NCBI GenBank assembly: GCA_022822365.1
Contig: JAJEBV010000031.1
Coordinates: forward strand, 46,952 to 110,951
DNA from: Thermoanaerobaculia bacterium
GTDB taxonomy: Bacteria > Acidobacteriota > Thermoanaerobaculia > Multivoradales > Multivoraceae
Direction: 5' to 3'
DNA: 64,000 nt
The notes under the pieces were generated by a model, which saw only the letters and a program-made list of their open reading frames with translations, was not told the DNA's origin and did no database searches. Made by a program: the position numbers and the translations under genes. Of this stretch, positions 34,558 to 42,350 are shown piece after piece; the first letter of the stretch is position 1; each line of letters begins with the position of its first letter.

Positions 34558-34602
34558 ACCGTAGGGGGGCGGCCGGAAGTTGTCAAGCAACCGACCGGTC
34601 GG
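34558..34602 (-). promoter_or_regulatory. promoter with adjacent 12-bp palindromic operator
   Basis: Minus strand: TTGACA (34586-34581), 17-base spacer, TACGGT (34563-34558). Four bases upstream of the -35 box is CCGACCGGTCGG (34591-34602), a perfect palindrome of the kind bound by TetR-family dimers. It is also placed to influence the divergent acyltransferase gene, whose TAGACT box is at 34627-34632. No regulator gene is adjacent. Confidence 0.55.
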
Positions 34603-34662
34603 ATGGTTTCCGTGCAGTCCGTGGCGTAGACTGCCGGCGATCGGACGGAGCGTGGTCGGGAG

Positions 34663-36084
34663 GTGGTTGCGGCGGTCGAGCGCGGGCTCAGGATGCGAGG
34701 CCTCAGGTGGTTTCTGCGGCTGCTGGCGAGGCTGTTCTTTCGCAGTGTCGAGGTGGTCGGCAGCGAGAACGTGCCGCGGGACGGAGGCGGCCTGCTCGTT
34801 GCCTGGCACCCGAACGGTCTGGCCGATGGCATCCTGCTTCTCGGCTTCTGTCCCCGCTCCGTGACGTTCGGCGCCCGCCACGGCCTGTTCCGACTCCCGA
34901 TCGTCGGCTGGTTGTTGCGCGGCGTCGGCGCCGTGCCGCTGTATCGTCGCCGGGATCGGGGCGAACCGGGCGCCCGCATGAGCGACGAGGAACGGCGGGC
35001 GGCCAACCATCGGAGCCTCGGCGCGCTGGCTTCCGCCGCGCGGCAGTCCTTCGTCGCCATCTTCCCGGAAGGCGCAACGCACGACGAGCCTCAGGTGCTC
35101 GAGCTGCGGGCCGGAGCGGCGCGGCTGTTCCAACTCGCCCAGGAGAGCGGCGGCGATCCCCTGCTCGTGCCGGTGGGACTCCACTACGAGCGCAAGCACG
35201 CGTTCCGTTCCCGGGCCCTGCTCGCGTTCTACCCGCCGGTCGAACTGCCGGAGAATCTGCGTGCGGAGACCTTCGTCGATCGCCTGACCGGGCTGATCCA
35301 GCAGCACCTGATCGAGGTCACCCATCCAACCGAGAGCTGGGAGCTCCACCGGGCAATGGAACAGGTGCGGTCCCTGGTGCGCGCCGAGCAGGCGGCGCGT
35401 GAAGGCGTTCCGAGGCTTCGGAGGGCGCCGATGCAGGAGCGGGATGAGGGCTTCGCGCGCGTTTGGGCGGGGTATCGAAAGCAGCGCGCGATCGACCCCG
35501 GCGTCGTGGATCGGCTCGTCGCCCGCGTAACGCGCTACGGGGAGGCGCTGCGGTTGCTGGGCCTGAGCGACCGGGACCTGGATGGCGCTCCGCTCGGACG
35601 CACGGTCTGGCGCGTGATTCTCCTTGGCGCGGAAGCGCTGCTCATGCTTCTGCTGTTGCCGACGGTCGTCCTGATCGGCAACCTGGTCAACCTCCCGGCC
35701 GCGCTGCTCGTTGCCCTCGGCGCGAGAAAGCTGTCCGTGACCCGCAAGGAACAGGCGGGCCTGAAGATGTTCCTGGGACTGATCATCCTGCCGATGGCCT
35801 GGATGGCGGCCAGCCTGGCCGTGGGCCTGGCCTGGACCGAGCCCTTGCCCGGCTTCGACTGGAGGCCGGAGGCTCTGTGGGTACGAGTCGCGGGGATGCT
35901 GGCCCTGTGCGTGCTTTCCGCCCTGCTGGGCCTCCGCTACCACCGGTTCATCGCCGAACTCGGTCACGGTCTGCGAGCGCTCTGGGTCGGCGGTTTTCGC
36001 AGGGATACGGTGAAGCGGCTGCGCCGGCAGCGTTCGGCTCTGTACGACGAGGTGATCGGCCTGGTGGCGGTTCTCGACGTGTAA
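34663..36084 (+). CDS. 1-acyl-glycerol-phosphate acyltransferase-like membrane protein (PlsC family)
   Basis: 473 residues. The N-terminal acyltransferase domain (residues ~20-250) has the histidine-aspartate motif WHPNGLAD, the acceptor-binding region PIVGWLLRGVGAVPLYRRR and the FPEG motif (IFPEGATHDE). The C-terminal half has hydrophobic segments at roughly 320-345, 365-385 and 400-420, an extension found in large GPAT-like bacterial homologues. It is expected to transfer an acyl chain to a glycerophosphate lipid at the inner membrane. The GTG at 34663 follows GGGAG; an ATG at 34693 with AGG before it would start ten codons later. Followed by the small gene and glycosyltransferases. Confidence 0.85.
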   Translation: MVAAVERGLRMRGLRWFLRLLARLFFRSVEVVGSENVPRDGGGLLVAWHPNGLADGILLLGFCPRSVTFGARHGLFRLPIVGWLLRGVGAVPLYRRRDRGEPGARMSDEERRAANHRSLGALASAARQSFVAIFPEGATHDEPQVLELRAGAARLFQLAQESGGDPLLVPVGLHYERKHAFRSRALLAFYPPVELPENLRAETFVDRLTGLIQQHLIEVTHPTESWELHRAMEQVRSLVRAEQAAREGVPRLRRAPMQERDEGFARVWAGYRKQRAIDPGVVDRLVARVTRYGEALRLLGLSDRDLDGAPLGRTVWRVILLGAEALLMLLLLPTVVLIGNLVNLPAALLVALGARKLSVTRKEQAGLKMFLGLIILPMAWMAASLAVGLAWTEPLPGFDWRPEALWVRVAGMLALCVLSALLGLRYHRFIAELGHGLRALWVGGFRRDTVKRLRRQRSALYDEVIGLVAVLDV

Positions 36085-36114
36085 TCCCTCCGGTTGTTGT
36101 ACCCTCCCGGTGCC

Positions 36115-36408
36115 ATGGGGCGGGTCATCGTTGCCTTCTTGGGACGCCTTGCCCGTTCCGGCCCTGCGCGGCCGTTGCGGTTGGCGCTGCGCCGCGTCAT
36201 CGGCGCGGGCGCCTACGATCGTTTTCGCATCGCGGTGTGGGCACGGGCGAAGGAGGTCGCGAGGGTGGATCCGCTTCACGCCGACATCCTGCCGTTGATC
36301 GAGCAGCTCGAGAGCGCCGGACGTCTGAGGGCCGGCGCCGCGAGGAAGCTGAGATCGGTGGCCAGGGGGATTCGCGCCGAGGTGAGGCGGGAAGCACGGA
36401 GTACCTGA
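36115..36408 (+). CDS. hypothetical small basic protein
   Basis: 97-residue protein of no recognised family. It is strongly basic (about a fifth arginine or lysine) and looks mostly helical: MGRVIVAFLGRLARSG, then LRLALRRVIGAGAYDRFRIA, then a charged helix ending RGIRAEVRREARST. Codon use with G/C in third positions matches real genes here. It lies 30 bases after the acyltransferase gene and six before the first glycosyltransferase. TACCCT ends nine bases before the ATG and no Shine-Dalgarno is visible. Its position suggests a link to envelope glycan or lipid synthesis, without further support. Confidence 0.6.
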   Translation: MGRVIVAFLGRLARSGPARPLRLALRRVIGAGAYDRFRIAVWARAKEVARVDPLHADILPLIEQLESAGRLRAGAARKLRSVARGIRAEVRREARST

Positions 36409-36414
36409 GGTCGC

Positions 36415-37542
36415 ATGCGCGTCGGTTTCGACGTGAGCAAGCTGTTCGGGCCCCGGGACGGCGTAGCCAGGTACTCAGCCAGCCTGCTGGAGGCGCTGGC
36501 GGAGCTGTCGGAGGAGCGGGGCGGCAGGCCGGACCTCGTTCTGTACGCGCTCGACGCGGAAGTCGACGCAGGCGACTGGAATCGGCTCCTGGAGGGACTG
36601 CCGGGAAACGTCCGGCGTGGACCGGGCCGCTGGCCGCGGCGCCGGGATCTCGATCTGTTCCACATCCCGACCTTCGCCGACCCCGCCTGCTTCGACGGAC
36701 CGGTCGTGTTCACCATCCACGATCTGACCTTTCTCACCCACCCGCGGTTTCACGTACCGGCGAACCGGAACCAGTGCCTGCTGGCGACGCTGCGAGCGGT
36801 CTCGCAGGGCGCCACGATCCTCGCCGTATCGGAGGCCACGGCCGAGGAGGTGCGGAAGTGGTTCGTGTTGCCGGATGATCGGCTGCGGGTGGTCTACGAG
36901 GCGGCCTCGGCCGCCTTCGCGGCATTCGATGGCGCCAGCCTGGAGGCGGCGAGACGGCGGCTCGCCGAGCGCTTCGGTCTCGACGGGCCGTTCGTCCTTT
37001 CGGTGGGAACGCTGGAACCGCGCAAGAACATCGCCCGGCTGATCGAGGCGTACCGCGGCCTCGCTCCGGATCTGCGGAACCGGGTCCCGCTCGCGCTGGT
37101 CGGCGGCGGCGGCTGGAAGCGGGACGCCGTGTTCGCGGGCGACTGGCCGGACTTCGTGCGCCGCCTCGGGGCCGTGTCGGAGGAGGACCTGATCGCTCTC
37201 TACAATGCGGCCTCGGTGGTGGCCTATCCGTCGCTGGTCGAGGGTTTCGGGTTGCCGGTGGTGGAAGCGATGGCTTGCGGGACGCCGGTGCTTACGTCGA
37301 ACCGGTCGTCGCTGGTCGAGGTGGCCGGAGACGCGGCCCTGTGCGTCGACCCTTTCGACGCGGCGGCGATCCGGCGCGGCCTCGACGCCCTGCTGCGGGA
37401 GCCCTCGCGGCGCGATCGCTACCGCCAGGCCGGTCTGGAGCGCGCGGCCACCTTCTCCTGGCGGCGAGCGGCGGAGGAAGTGATCGGCATCTACGGTGAC
37501 ATCACAGGCGGGGGCGGCGCACGGACCGTCGGATCCCGATGA
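36415..37542 (+). CDS. glycosyltransferase family 4 (GT-B)
   Basis: 375-residue GT-B retaining glycosyltransferase. N-terminal acceptor domain MRVGFDVSKLFGPRDGVARY with VFTIHDLTFLTHP; C-terminal donor domain with VGTLEPRKNIARLIEAY and the glutamate motif EGFGLPVVEAMACG that binds the nucleotide sugar. It resembles mannosyl-/rhamnosyl-transferases of lipopolysaccharide or exopolysaccharide pathways; exact sugar and acceptor cannot be read. It is first of three glycosyltransferases joined by four-base ATGA overlaps. Confidence 0.9.
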   Translation: MRVGFDVSKLFGPRDGVARYSASLLEALAELSEERGGRPDLVLYALDAEVDAGDWNRLLEGLPGNVRRGPGRWPRRRDLDLFHIPTFADPACFDGPVVFTIHDLTFLTHPRFHVPANRNQCLLATLRAVSQGATILAVSEATAEEVRKWFVLPDDRLRVVYEAASAAFAAFDGASLEAARRRLAERFGLDGPFVLSVGTLEPRKNIARLIEAYRGLAPDLRNRVPLALVGGGGWKRDAVFAGDWPDFVRRLGAVSEEDLIALYNAASVVAYPSLVEGFGLPVVEAMACGTPVLTSNRSSLVEVAGDAALCVDPFDAAAIRRGLDALLREPSRRDRYRQAGLERAATFSWRRAAEEVIGIYGDITGGGGARTVGSR

Positions 37543-38780
37543 CGCAAGAGGCTGCGGGGCCGGGGCCGATCGGCGTCGTCGCCTACGAGATGGAGGGCGC
37601 GCCGACAGGCGTGGGGAGGTACCTCGAGGAGCTCCTGACGGCTCTCCGCGCGACGCCGCGGGCGCGTGACTGGCGCCTGCGACTGTTCTTCAAGGGCGAT
37701 CCCTTCGAGCATCTGCTGTGGACCGGAGGGGAGGCGGGGGGCTGTACCTGCGAGGCCCTGTTCGATCGCCGCGCCGATGCGCATCCGATCCTCTGGGAGC
37801 AGGTCCGACTGCCCCGTATCCTCCGGCGTCGACCCGTGGACCTGCTCTTCTCACCGGGCTACAGCCTGCCTGGCGGGGCTTCTCGTCCGTCGCTCGTCAC
37901 GATTCACGACGTGTCGTTCGAGGTTCTTCCGCGCGACTTCAGCTTCAGGGAGAGGTGGAGGCGGCGCTTCCTTGCACGCCGCGCGGCCCGCTCGGCGACC
38001 AGGGTGCTGACCGACACGGGCCGGACCGCCGCCGAACTTCAGCGGCGCTACGGTGTCCCGGAGGAACGGATCGCGGTTGCGCCCCTGGGCGTATCGCCCC
38101 GGTTCGAGCAGGCCGGGCAATCGGTCTCTCGCGGCATTCCAGGAACGAGAGAGGACCTCGCGAGGTTGGGGGTACGGCAGCCCTATCTGCTGATCCTGGG
38201 CTCCATCCTTCCCCGGCGGCGACTGGACCTGGTGCTGGCCGGCCTGACCCGGCTATTGGGTGAGGTGGCGCCGGTCGGCGTGGCGACGGGCGCGGGCGAT
38301 CTGTCCATCGAAGAACTCCAGCTCGTCATCGCCGGCACGAACCAGTTGCCGCGGCCGGATGACCTGGACCACATGGTTCGCTCGAGCGGCTGCGCAGACC
38401 GCGTGATCCGGATCGGCTACGTGGATGACCGGGATCTTCCGGAGCTGTATGCGGGTGCTGTCGGTACGATCTATGTGTCGGAGTACGAGGGGTACGGCCT
38501 GCCCCCACTTGAATCGCTGGCGGCCGGCGTGCCGGCGCTCGTTTCCGACGCGCCGGCGCTGCTCGAACTCTGGCCGGACTATCCGCTCAGGTGCGACCGG
38601 CTGAACGTCGATGGGGTGACGGATGGGCTGCGGCGGCTCCTGTTCGATGGCGAGGCGAGAGAGTCCGCGGCGGCCGAGGGTTCGAAGCGGGTGCGGTCGC
38701 TGACCTGGGCCCGGGCCGCCGAACGCTTCGCCGCGGAGCTCGAAACGGCGTGGCGAGCGGGCCGGGGGCAGGGTTCATGA
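37539..38780 (+). CDS. glycosyltransferase family 4 (GT-B)
   Basis: 413 residues. N-terminal domain IGVVAYEMEGAPTGVGRYLE with VTIHDVSFEVLPRDFSFRER; donor domain with ILGSILPRRRLDLVLAGL and the E-x7-E motif YEGYGLPPLESLAAGVP. Paralogous in layout to the preceding gene, with which it shares an ATGA overlap, and with the same type of overlap to the next gene. Probably adds another sugar to the same envelope glycan. Cytoplasmic, no membrane segment seen. Confidence 0.9.
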   Translation: MTQEAAGPGPIGVVAYEMEGAPTGVGRYLEELLTALRATPRARDWRLRLFFKGDPFEHLLWTGGEAGGCTCEALFDRRADAHPILWEQVRLPRILRRRPVDLLFSPGYSLPGGASRPSLVTIHDVSFEVLPRDFSFRERWRRRFLARRAARSATRVLTDTGRTAAELQRRYGVPEERIAVAPLGVSPRFEQAGQSVSRGIPGTREDLARLGVRQPYLLILGSILPRRRLDLVLAGLTRLLGEVAPVGVATGAGDLSIEELQLVIAGTNQLPRPDDLDHMVRSSGCADRVIRIGYVDDRDLPELYAGAVGTIYVSEYEGYGLPPLESLAAGVPALVSDAPALLELWPDYPLRCDRLNVDGVTDGLRRLLFDGEARESAAAEGSKRVRSLTWARAAERFAAELETAWRAGRGQGS

Positions 38781-39694
38781 GCGGAGCGCAGTCGCCGGCG
38801 ACCAGCGTCCTTGTCGTTAACCACAACGCGGGGCCGCACCTTCAGGAGTGCCTGGAGCGGATGCTGCCCGTCGCCGGCGAGCGCGGGGCTCGGGACGGCA
38901 GCCTCGAGATCATCCTGGTCGACAACGCCTCGACGGACGGTTCGACGGAAGCGGTACGCGAGTTCCAGGAACGGGGGTCGGACCCGGCGCCGCCGGTTCG
39001 GCTGATTCGCCTGGAGCGCAACGTCGGTTTCGGCGCGGGCTGCAACACGGCGGCCCGGCATGCGGCGGGCCGTTACCTGCTGCTCCTGAATCCGGACGCC
39101 TGGATCGACGGACCGTCCCTGCTCCTGCTGGAGGAAGCGCTCGATGCGGACTCCCGCCTCGGCGTCGCCGCGCCGGCGCTGCGCTACCCGGACGGCCCAC
39201 CCCAGTTCGTCTGGGCGCCTCGGGTGGGCGTCGCGGGAGAAGCGGTCCAGAGGTTCCGCAACCGCTTCGAGGGCGCTTCATGGAACCACCGTCTCCTGCC
39301 GAAGCTGCTGGATCCCCTTGTCGGGCCGGGTTGGTTTTCGGCCGCCTGTCTGCTCGTTCGCCGGAGCGCGTTCGAGGAAGTCGGCGGCTTCGACGAGGGC
39401 TTCTTTCTCTACTTCGAGGACGCCGACCTCGGGTTGCGGCTGGCGCGGAAGGGCTGGCGTCAGCGTCAGGTGGAAGGCGCGCGCGCCTTCCACTCGCGCG
39501 GCGTCACGACGGGGCGTCGCGGGACGCGGCTCCTGTCCCCCGAAGTGGAACGCTTCTACCGCGCCTCCCAGTTGCGCTACTACGGCCTCCACCGGCCGCG
39601 CTGGGAGCGCTCGTATCTCCGACGGCGGCTGCGTCGCAGGTTCGGTCGAGTCGCCGACGACGAGCAGAGGACGGCGCTGCTGCGGCTGCTGTAG
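38777..39694 (+). CDS. glycosyltransferase family 2 (WbbL/rhamnosyltransferase-like)
   Basis: 305-residue GT-A inverting glycosyltransferase: TSVLVVNHNAGPHLQECLE, LVDNASTDGSTEAV, the nucleotide-sugar site LLLNPDAWIDGPSL, and the later FFLYFEDADLGLRLARKGWR carrying the catalytic aspartate. This arrangement is typical of rhamnosyltransferases such as WbbL. The ATG overlaps the previous stop (ATGA), which places it in one translationally coupled set with the two GT-B enzymes. Sugar specificity is inferred only from family resemblance. Confidence 0.9.
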   Translation: MSGAQSPATSVLVVNHNAGPHLQECLERMLPVAGERGARDGSLEIILVDNASTDGSTEAVREFQERGSDPAPPVRLIRLERNVGFGAGCNTAARHAAGRYLLLLNPDAWIDGPSLLLLEEALDADSRLGVAAPALRYPDGPPQFVWAPRVGVAGEAVQRFRNRFEGASWNHRLLPKLLDPLVGPGWFSAACLLVRRSAFEEVGGFDEGFFLYFEDADLGLRLARKGWRQRQVEGARAFHSRGVTTGRRGTRLLSPEVERFYRASQLRYYGLHRPRWERSYLRRRLRRRFGRVADDEQRTALLRLL

Positions 39695-39716
39695 TCGGCT
39701 GGTAGCGTGACATCCG

Positions 39717-40511
39717 ATGCGCCAGTACCTCGACCTGCTGAGGGAAGTGCTCGACGACGGCGTTGTCCGCGACGACCGCACCGGCACCGGGACGCGCAGC
39801 GTGTTCGGCAGGCAGTTGCGCTACGACCTCGCGGACGGCTTTCCGGTGCTGACGACGAAGCGCTTGCACCTGCGATCGATCATCGTCGAATTGCTGTGGT
39901 TCCTTCGCGGCGACACGAACATCGACTTCCTGCACCGGCACGGCGTGTCGATCTGGGACGAATGGGCTGACGAGCACGGCGACCTCGGTCCCGTTTACGG
40001 CTCGCAATGGCGGTCCTGGCCGACCCAGGACGGCCGGTCGATCGACCAGATCGCCGCGGTGATTCAACGGATCCGCAGCGAGCCGACTTCACGGCGGCTG
40101 ATCGTCAGCGCCTGGAACGTCGCCGAGGTCGACTCGATGGCCCTGCCGCCCTGCCACACCCTGTTCCAGTTCTACGTTGCCGGCGGCCGCCTGTCCTGTC
40201 AGCTCTACCAGCGCAGCGGCGACCTCTTCCTGGGAGTGCCCTTCAACATCGCTTCCTACTCGCTGCTCCTGATGATGGTCGCCCAGGCCTGCGAACTGGA
40301 GGCCGGGGAGTTCGTGCACACCTTCGGTGACGCCCACCTGTACAGCAACCACGTGGACCAGGCGCGCGAGCAACTGACCCGGGAGCCGCGACCGCTGCCG
40401 CGGATGCAACTCAACCCGGACGTCGGCTCCGTGTTCGACTTCACGCTCGACGACTTCGAGCTCGTGGGTTACGAGCCGCATCCGCCGATCCGGGCGCCGA
40501 TCGCCGTCTGA
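39717..40511 (+). CDS. thyA: thymidylate synthase
   Basis: 264 residues, the usual short ThyA length. Catalytic C146 lies in [11 protein letters not shown]; the phosphate-binding arginines are in DDRTGTGT and [10 protein letters not shown]; dUMP contacts are in [13 protein letters not shown] and HLYSNHVDQ. It methylates dUMP to dTMP using methylene-tetrahydrofolate and releases dihydrofolate, recycled by the FolA encoded 24 bases downstream. TAGCGT ends eight bases before the ATG; no Shine-Dalgarno is visible. Confidence 0.97.
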   Translation: MRQYLDLLREVLDDGVVRDDRTGTGTRSVFGRQLRYDLADGFPVLTTKRLHLRSIIVELLWFLRGDTNIDFLHRHGVSIWDEWADEHGDLGPVYGSQWRSWPTQDGRSIDQIAAVIQRIRSEPTSRRLIVSAWNVAEVDSMALPPCHTLFQFYVAGGRLSCQLYQRSGDLFLGVPFNIASYSLLLMMVAQACELEAGEFVHTFGDAHLYSNHVDQAREQLTREPRPLPRMQLNPDVGSVFDFTLDDFELVGYEPHPPIRAPIAV

Positions 40512-40535
40512 GAACGGTGGGAAGGACGTAGCGGG

Positions 40536-41042
40536 ATGAGAGTCTCGGCGATTCTGGCCGCGGCGACCAACGGGGTGATCGGCCTCGAGGGTCAACTGCC
40601 CTGGCGGCTCAGGACCGACGTGCGCCGCTTCAAGCGGCTGACCACGGGCCACCACGTGGTGATGGGCCGGCGCACCTGGGAGGAGATCGGCTGCCGGCCG
40701 CTGCCGGGCAGGACGTGCGTCGTCCTGAGCAGGCAGGCCGGGTTCGAGGCTCCCGGGGCCGGCGTGCAGCGCTCGCTCGAAGCGGCGATCGAGGCGGCCC
40801 GCCGGGCGGGCGAGGAGGAGATGTTCGTGATCGGGGGCGCCGGGCTGTTCAGCGCGGCGTTCAGCTTCGCGGACCGCGTGTACCTGACCCGTGTTCTGGC
40901 CGAGGTCGAAGGTGACACGGCCGTCGATCTGTCTCCGCTCGACGACTGGCGGCTGGAGAGGTCGGAGGATGTGCCGGCCGGCCCCGAAGACGACCATCCC
41001 ACTCGCTTCGAAGTCCTGGCGCCGCCGCCGGATGGCCGGTGA
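40536..41042 (+). CDS. folA: dihydrofolate reductase
   Basis: 168-residue DHFR, which reduces the dihydrofolate produced by ThyA with NADPH. Motifs: ILAAATNGVIGLEGQLPWRL, the active-site acidic residue in LRTDVRRFKRLT, the NADPH site MGRRTWEEIG, and VIGGAGLFSAAF. Length and order are normal. The stop overlaps the queG start by four bases, so thyA-folA-queG form one expression unit. Confidence 0.95.
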   Translation: MRVSAILAAATNGVIGLEGQLPWRLRTDVRRFKRLTTGHHVVMGRRTWEEIGCRPLPGRTCVVLSRQAGFEAPGAGVQRSLEAAIEAARRAGEEEMFVIGGAGLFSAAFSFADRVYLTRVLAEVEGDTAVDLSPLDDWRLERSEDVPAGPEDDHPTRFEVLAPPPDGR

Positions 41043-42142
41043 GCGAGGGGCGCTCCAACCCGGCGAGCCGCGCCGACCTGCTGATCGGCTGGGCGCTCGA
41101 AGCGGGTTTCGACCGCGCGGGCGTAGCGACGCTGGCGCCGCAGGCGGGAACGGGTTCCGCCTTCCTGCGCAGGCTGGAACGGGGCCTCTTCGCCTCAATG
41201 GCCTGGCTCGGCCGCCGGCCGGGCCGGCGGGTGGTTCCGGCTTCGCTTCTCGACGGCGCCAGGTCGGCGCTCTGCGTCGCGCTTCACTACCACCCCCTGG
41301 AAGGTGAGCCGGAACCGGCGGGCGACCTCTGGCCGAGGGTGGCGCGTTACGCCCGGGGCGACGACTATCACGACGTGATGGAGCGTCGTCTGCGGCGGCT
41401 CGCCTCGCGCATCCGGGAAGCGTTTCCGGGCGCCGGCACTCGCCCCTACGTCGATACGGGGCCCGTGCTGGAACGGGCCCTGGCGGCGCGGGCGGGCCTC
41501 GGCGCCGTGGCCAAGAACACCCAGCTGCTCGATCGCAGCGGCTCCTGGTTCCTGCTCGGCGAGATGTTCCTGACCCTGGAGCTCGAGCCGAGCGAGCCGC
41601 TGGCCGAGGACCTCTGCGGAGACTGCCGGCGGTGCCTCGAGGCCTGCCCGACCGGAGCGCTGCCGGAACCCTACGTGCTGGACGCGGAGCGCTGCATCAG
41701 CTACTGGACGATCGAGCATCGCGGGGAACTGCCCGAGAGGGCGCGCGCGATGGTCGGTGACTGGGTCTTCGGTTGCGACATCTGCCAGGAGGTCTGCCCC
41801 TGGAACCAGCACCGGGCGGCCCCCGTCGAACGGCAGCGGGCCGGGATCTTCGGGCTTCCGCCAGACCGCGCCGAACTGGACCTGGCCGCCCTCCTGTCGA
41901 TTGCGGAGGACGACTACCGCCGTCGTTTCCGGCATAGCCCGATGAAGCGTGCGGGCAGGTCGGGCCTGCGGCGCAACGCGGCCGTGGTGATGGGGAATCG
42001 GGCGGACCAGGCCTACACCGCGGCCCTCGAACGGGCTCGGGAGAGCGACGATCCGGTTGTCGGCAGCCATGCGGAATGGTCGCTGGACCGCCTGGCGGAG
42101 GGCAGCGGCGGGGGCCGTAAGTTACGTGAAATCAGGGACTAA
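41039..42142 (+). CDS. queG: epoxyqueuosine reductase QueG
   Basis: 367 residues. The cobalamin-binding reductase domain is followed by two [4Fe-4S] clusters: CGDCRRCLEACPTGAL and CDICQEVCPWN, the QueG signature, then a short HEAT-like C-terminal helix set (MKRAGRSGLRRNAAVVMGN). It carries out the last step of queuosine synthesis in tRNA wobble position 34. Other que genes are not in the window. GTG start overlaps folA by four bases. The following small inverted repeat and promoter mark the end of this unit. Confidence 0.93.
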   Translation: MSEGRSNPASRADLLIGWALEAGFDRAGVATLAPQAGTGSAFLRRLERGLFASMAWLGRRPGRRVVPASLLDGARSALCVALHYHPLEGEPEPAGDLWPRVARYARGDDYHDVMERRLRRLASRIREAFPGAGTRPYVDTGPVLERALAARAGLGAVAKNTQLLDRSGSWFLLGEMFLTLELEPSEPLAEDLCGDCRRCLEACPTGALPEPYVLDAERCISYWTIEHRGELPERARAMVGDWVFGCDICQEVCPWNQHRAAPVERQRAGIFGLPPDRAELDLAALLSIAEDDYRRRFRHSPMKRAGRSGLRRNAAVVMGNRADQAYTAALERARESDDPVVGSHAEWSLDRLAEGSGGGRKLREIRD

Positions 42143-42162
42143 GCACGGTCGAATCGAGCCGA

Positions 42163-42177
42163 TTGGAGAACCTCCAA
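42163..42177. terminator. short inverted repeat after queG
   Basis: TTGGAG-AAC-CTCCAA: a 6-bp perfect stem with a three-base loop, 20 bases after the queG stop and five bases before the rpsA -35 box. Too small for a confident terminator; it could be an operator for the adjacent promoter. Confidence 0.3.
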
Positions 42178-42181
42178 ACGG

Positions 42182-42210
42182 TTGACCAGGTAGTGCCGCG
42201 TCCCTATACT
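42182..42210 (+). promoter_or_regulatory. sigma-70 promoter of rpsA
   Basis: TTGACC (42182-42187), 17-base spacer, TATACT (42205-42210). It is the best match to the sigma-70 consensus seen in the window. RNA would start near 42217, giving a leader of about 130 bases before the rpsA ATG, long enough for autogenous control by S1, which is known in other bacteria. Confidence 0.75.
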
Positions 42211-42350
42211 TGTTCGTCTGACCCCGGCGCCGGTTCGTCCCTGGGCGACTGCCTGTGGTGGCTCGTCCCGGGGCACGACTGTCGCCGTCGAAAGTACCTT
42301 GAAACGCCTACCGCCGCCGTCGAGACACTGTGGCGAGAACACAGGAACCC

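Noticed and set aside
34438..36279. 613-codon minus-strand frame opposite the acyltransferase
   Set aside because: Mostly antisense shadow. Only its last 29 codons are kept as a separate small-ORF candidate because of their own promoter and Shine-Dalgarno.
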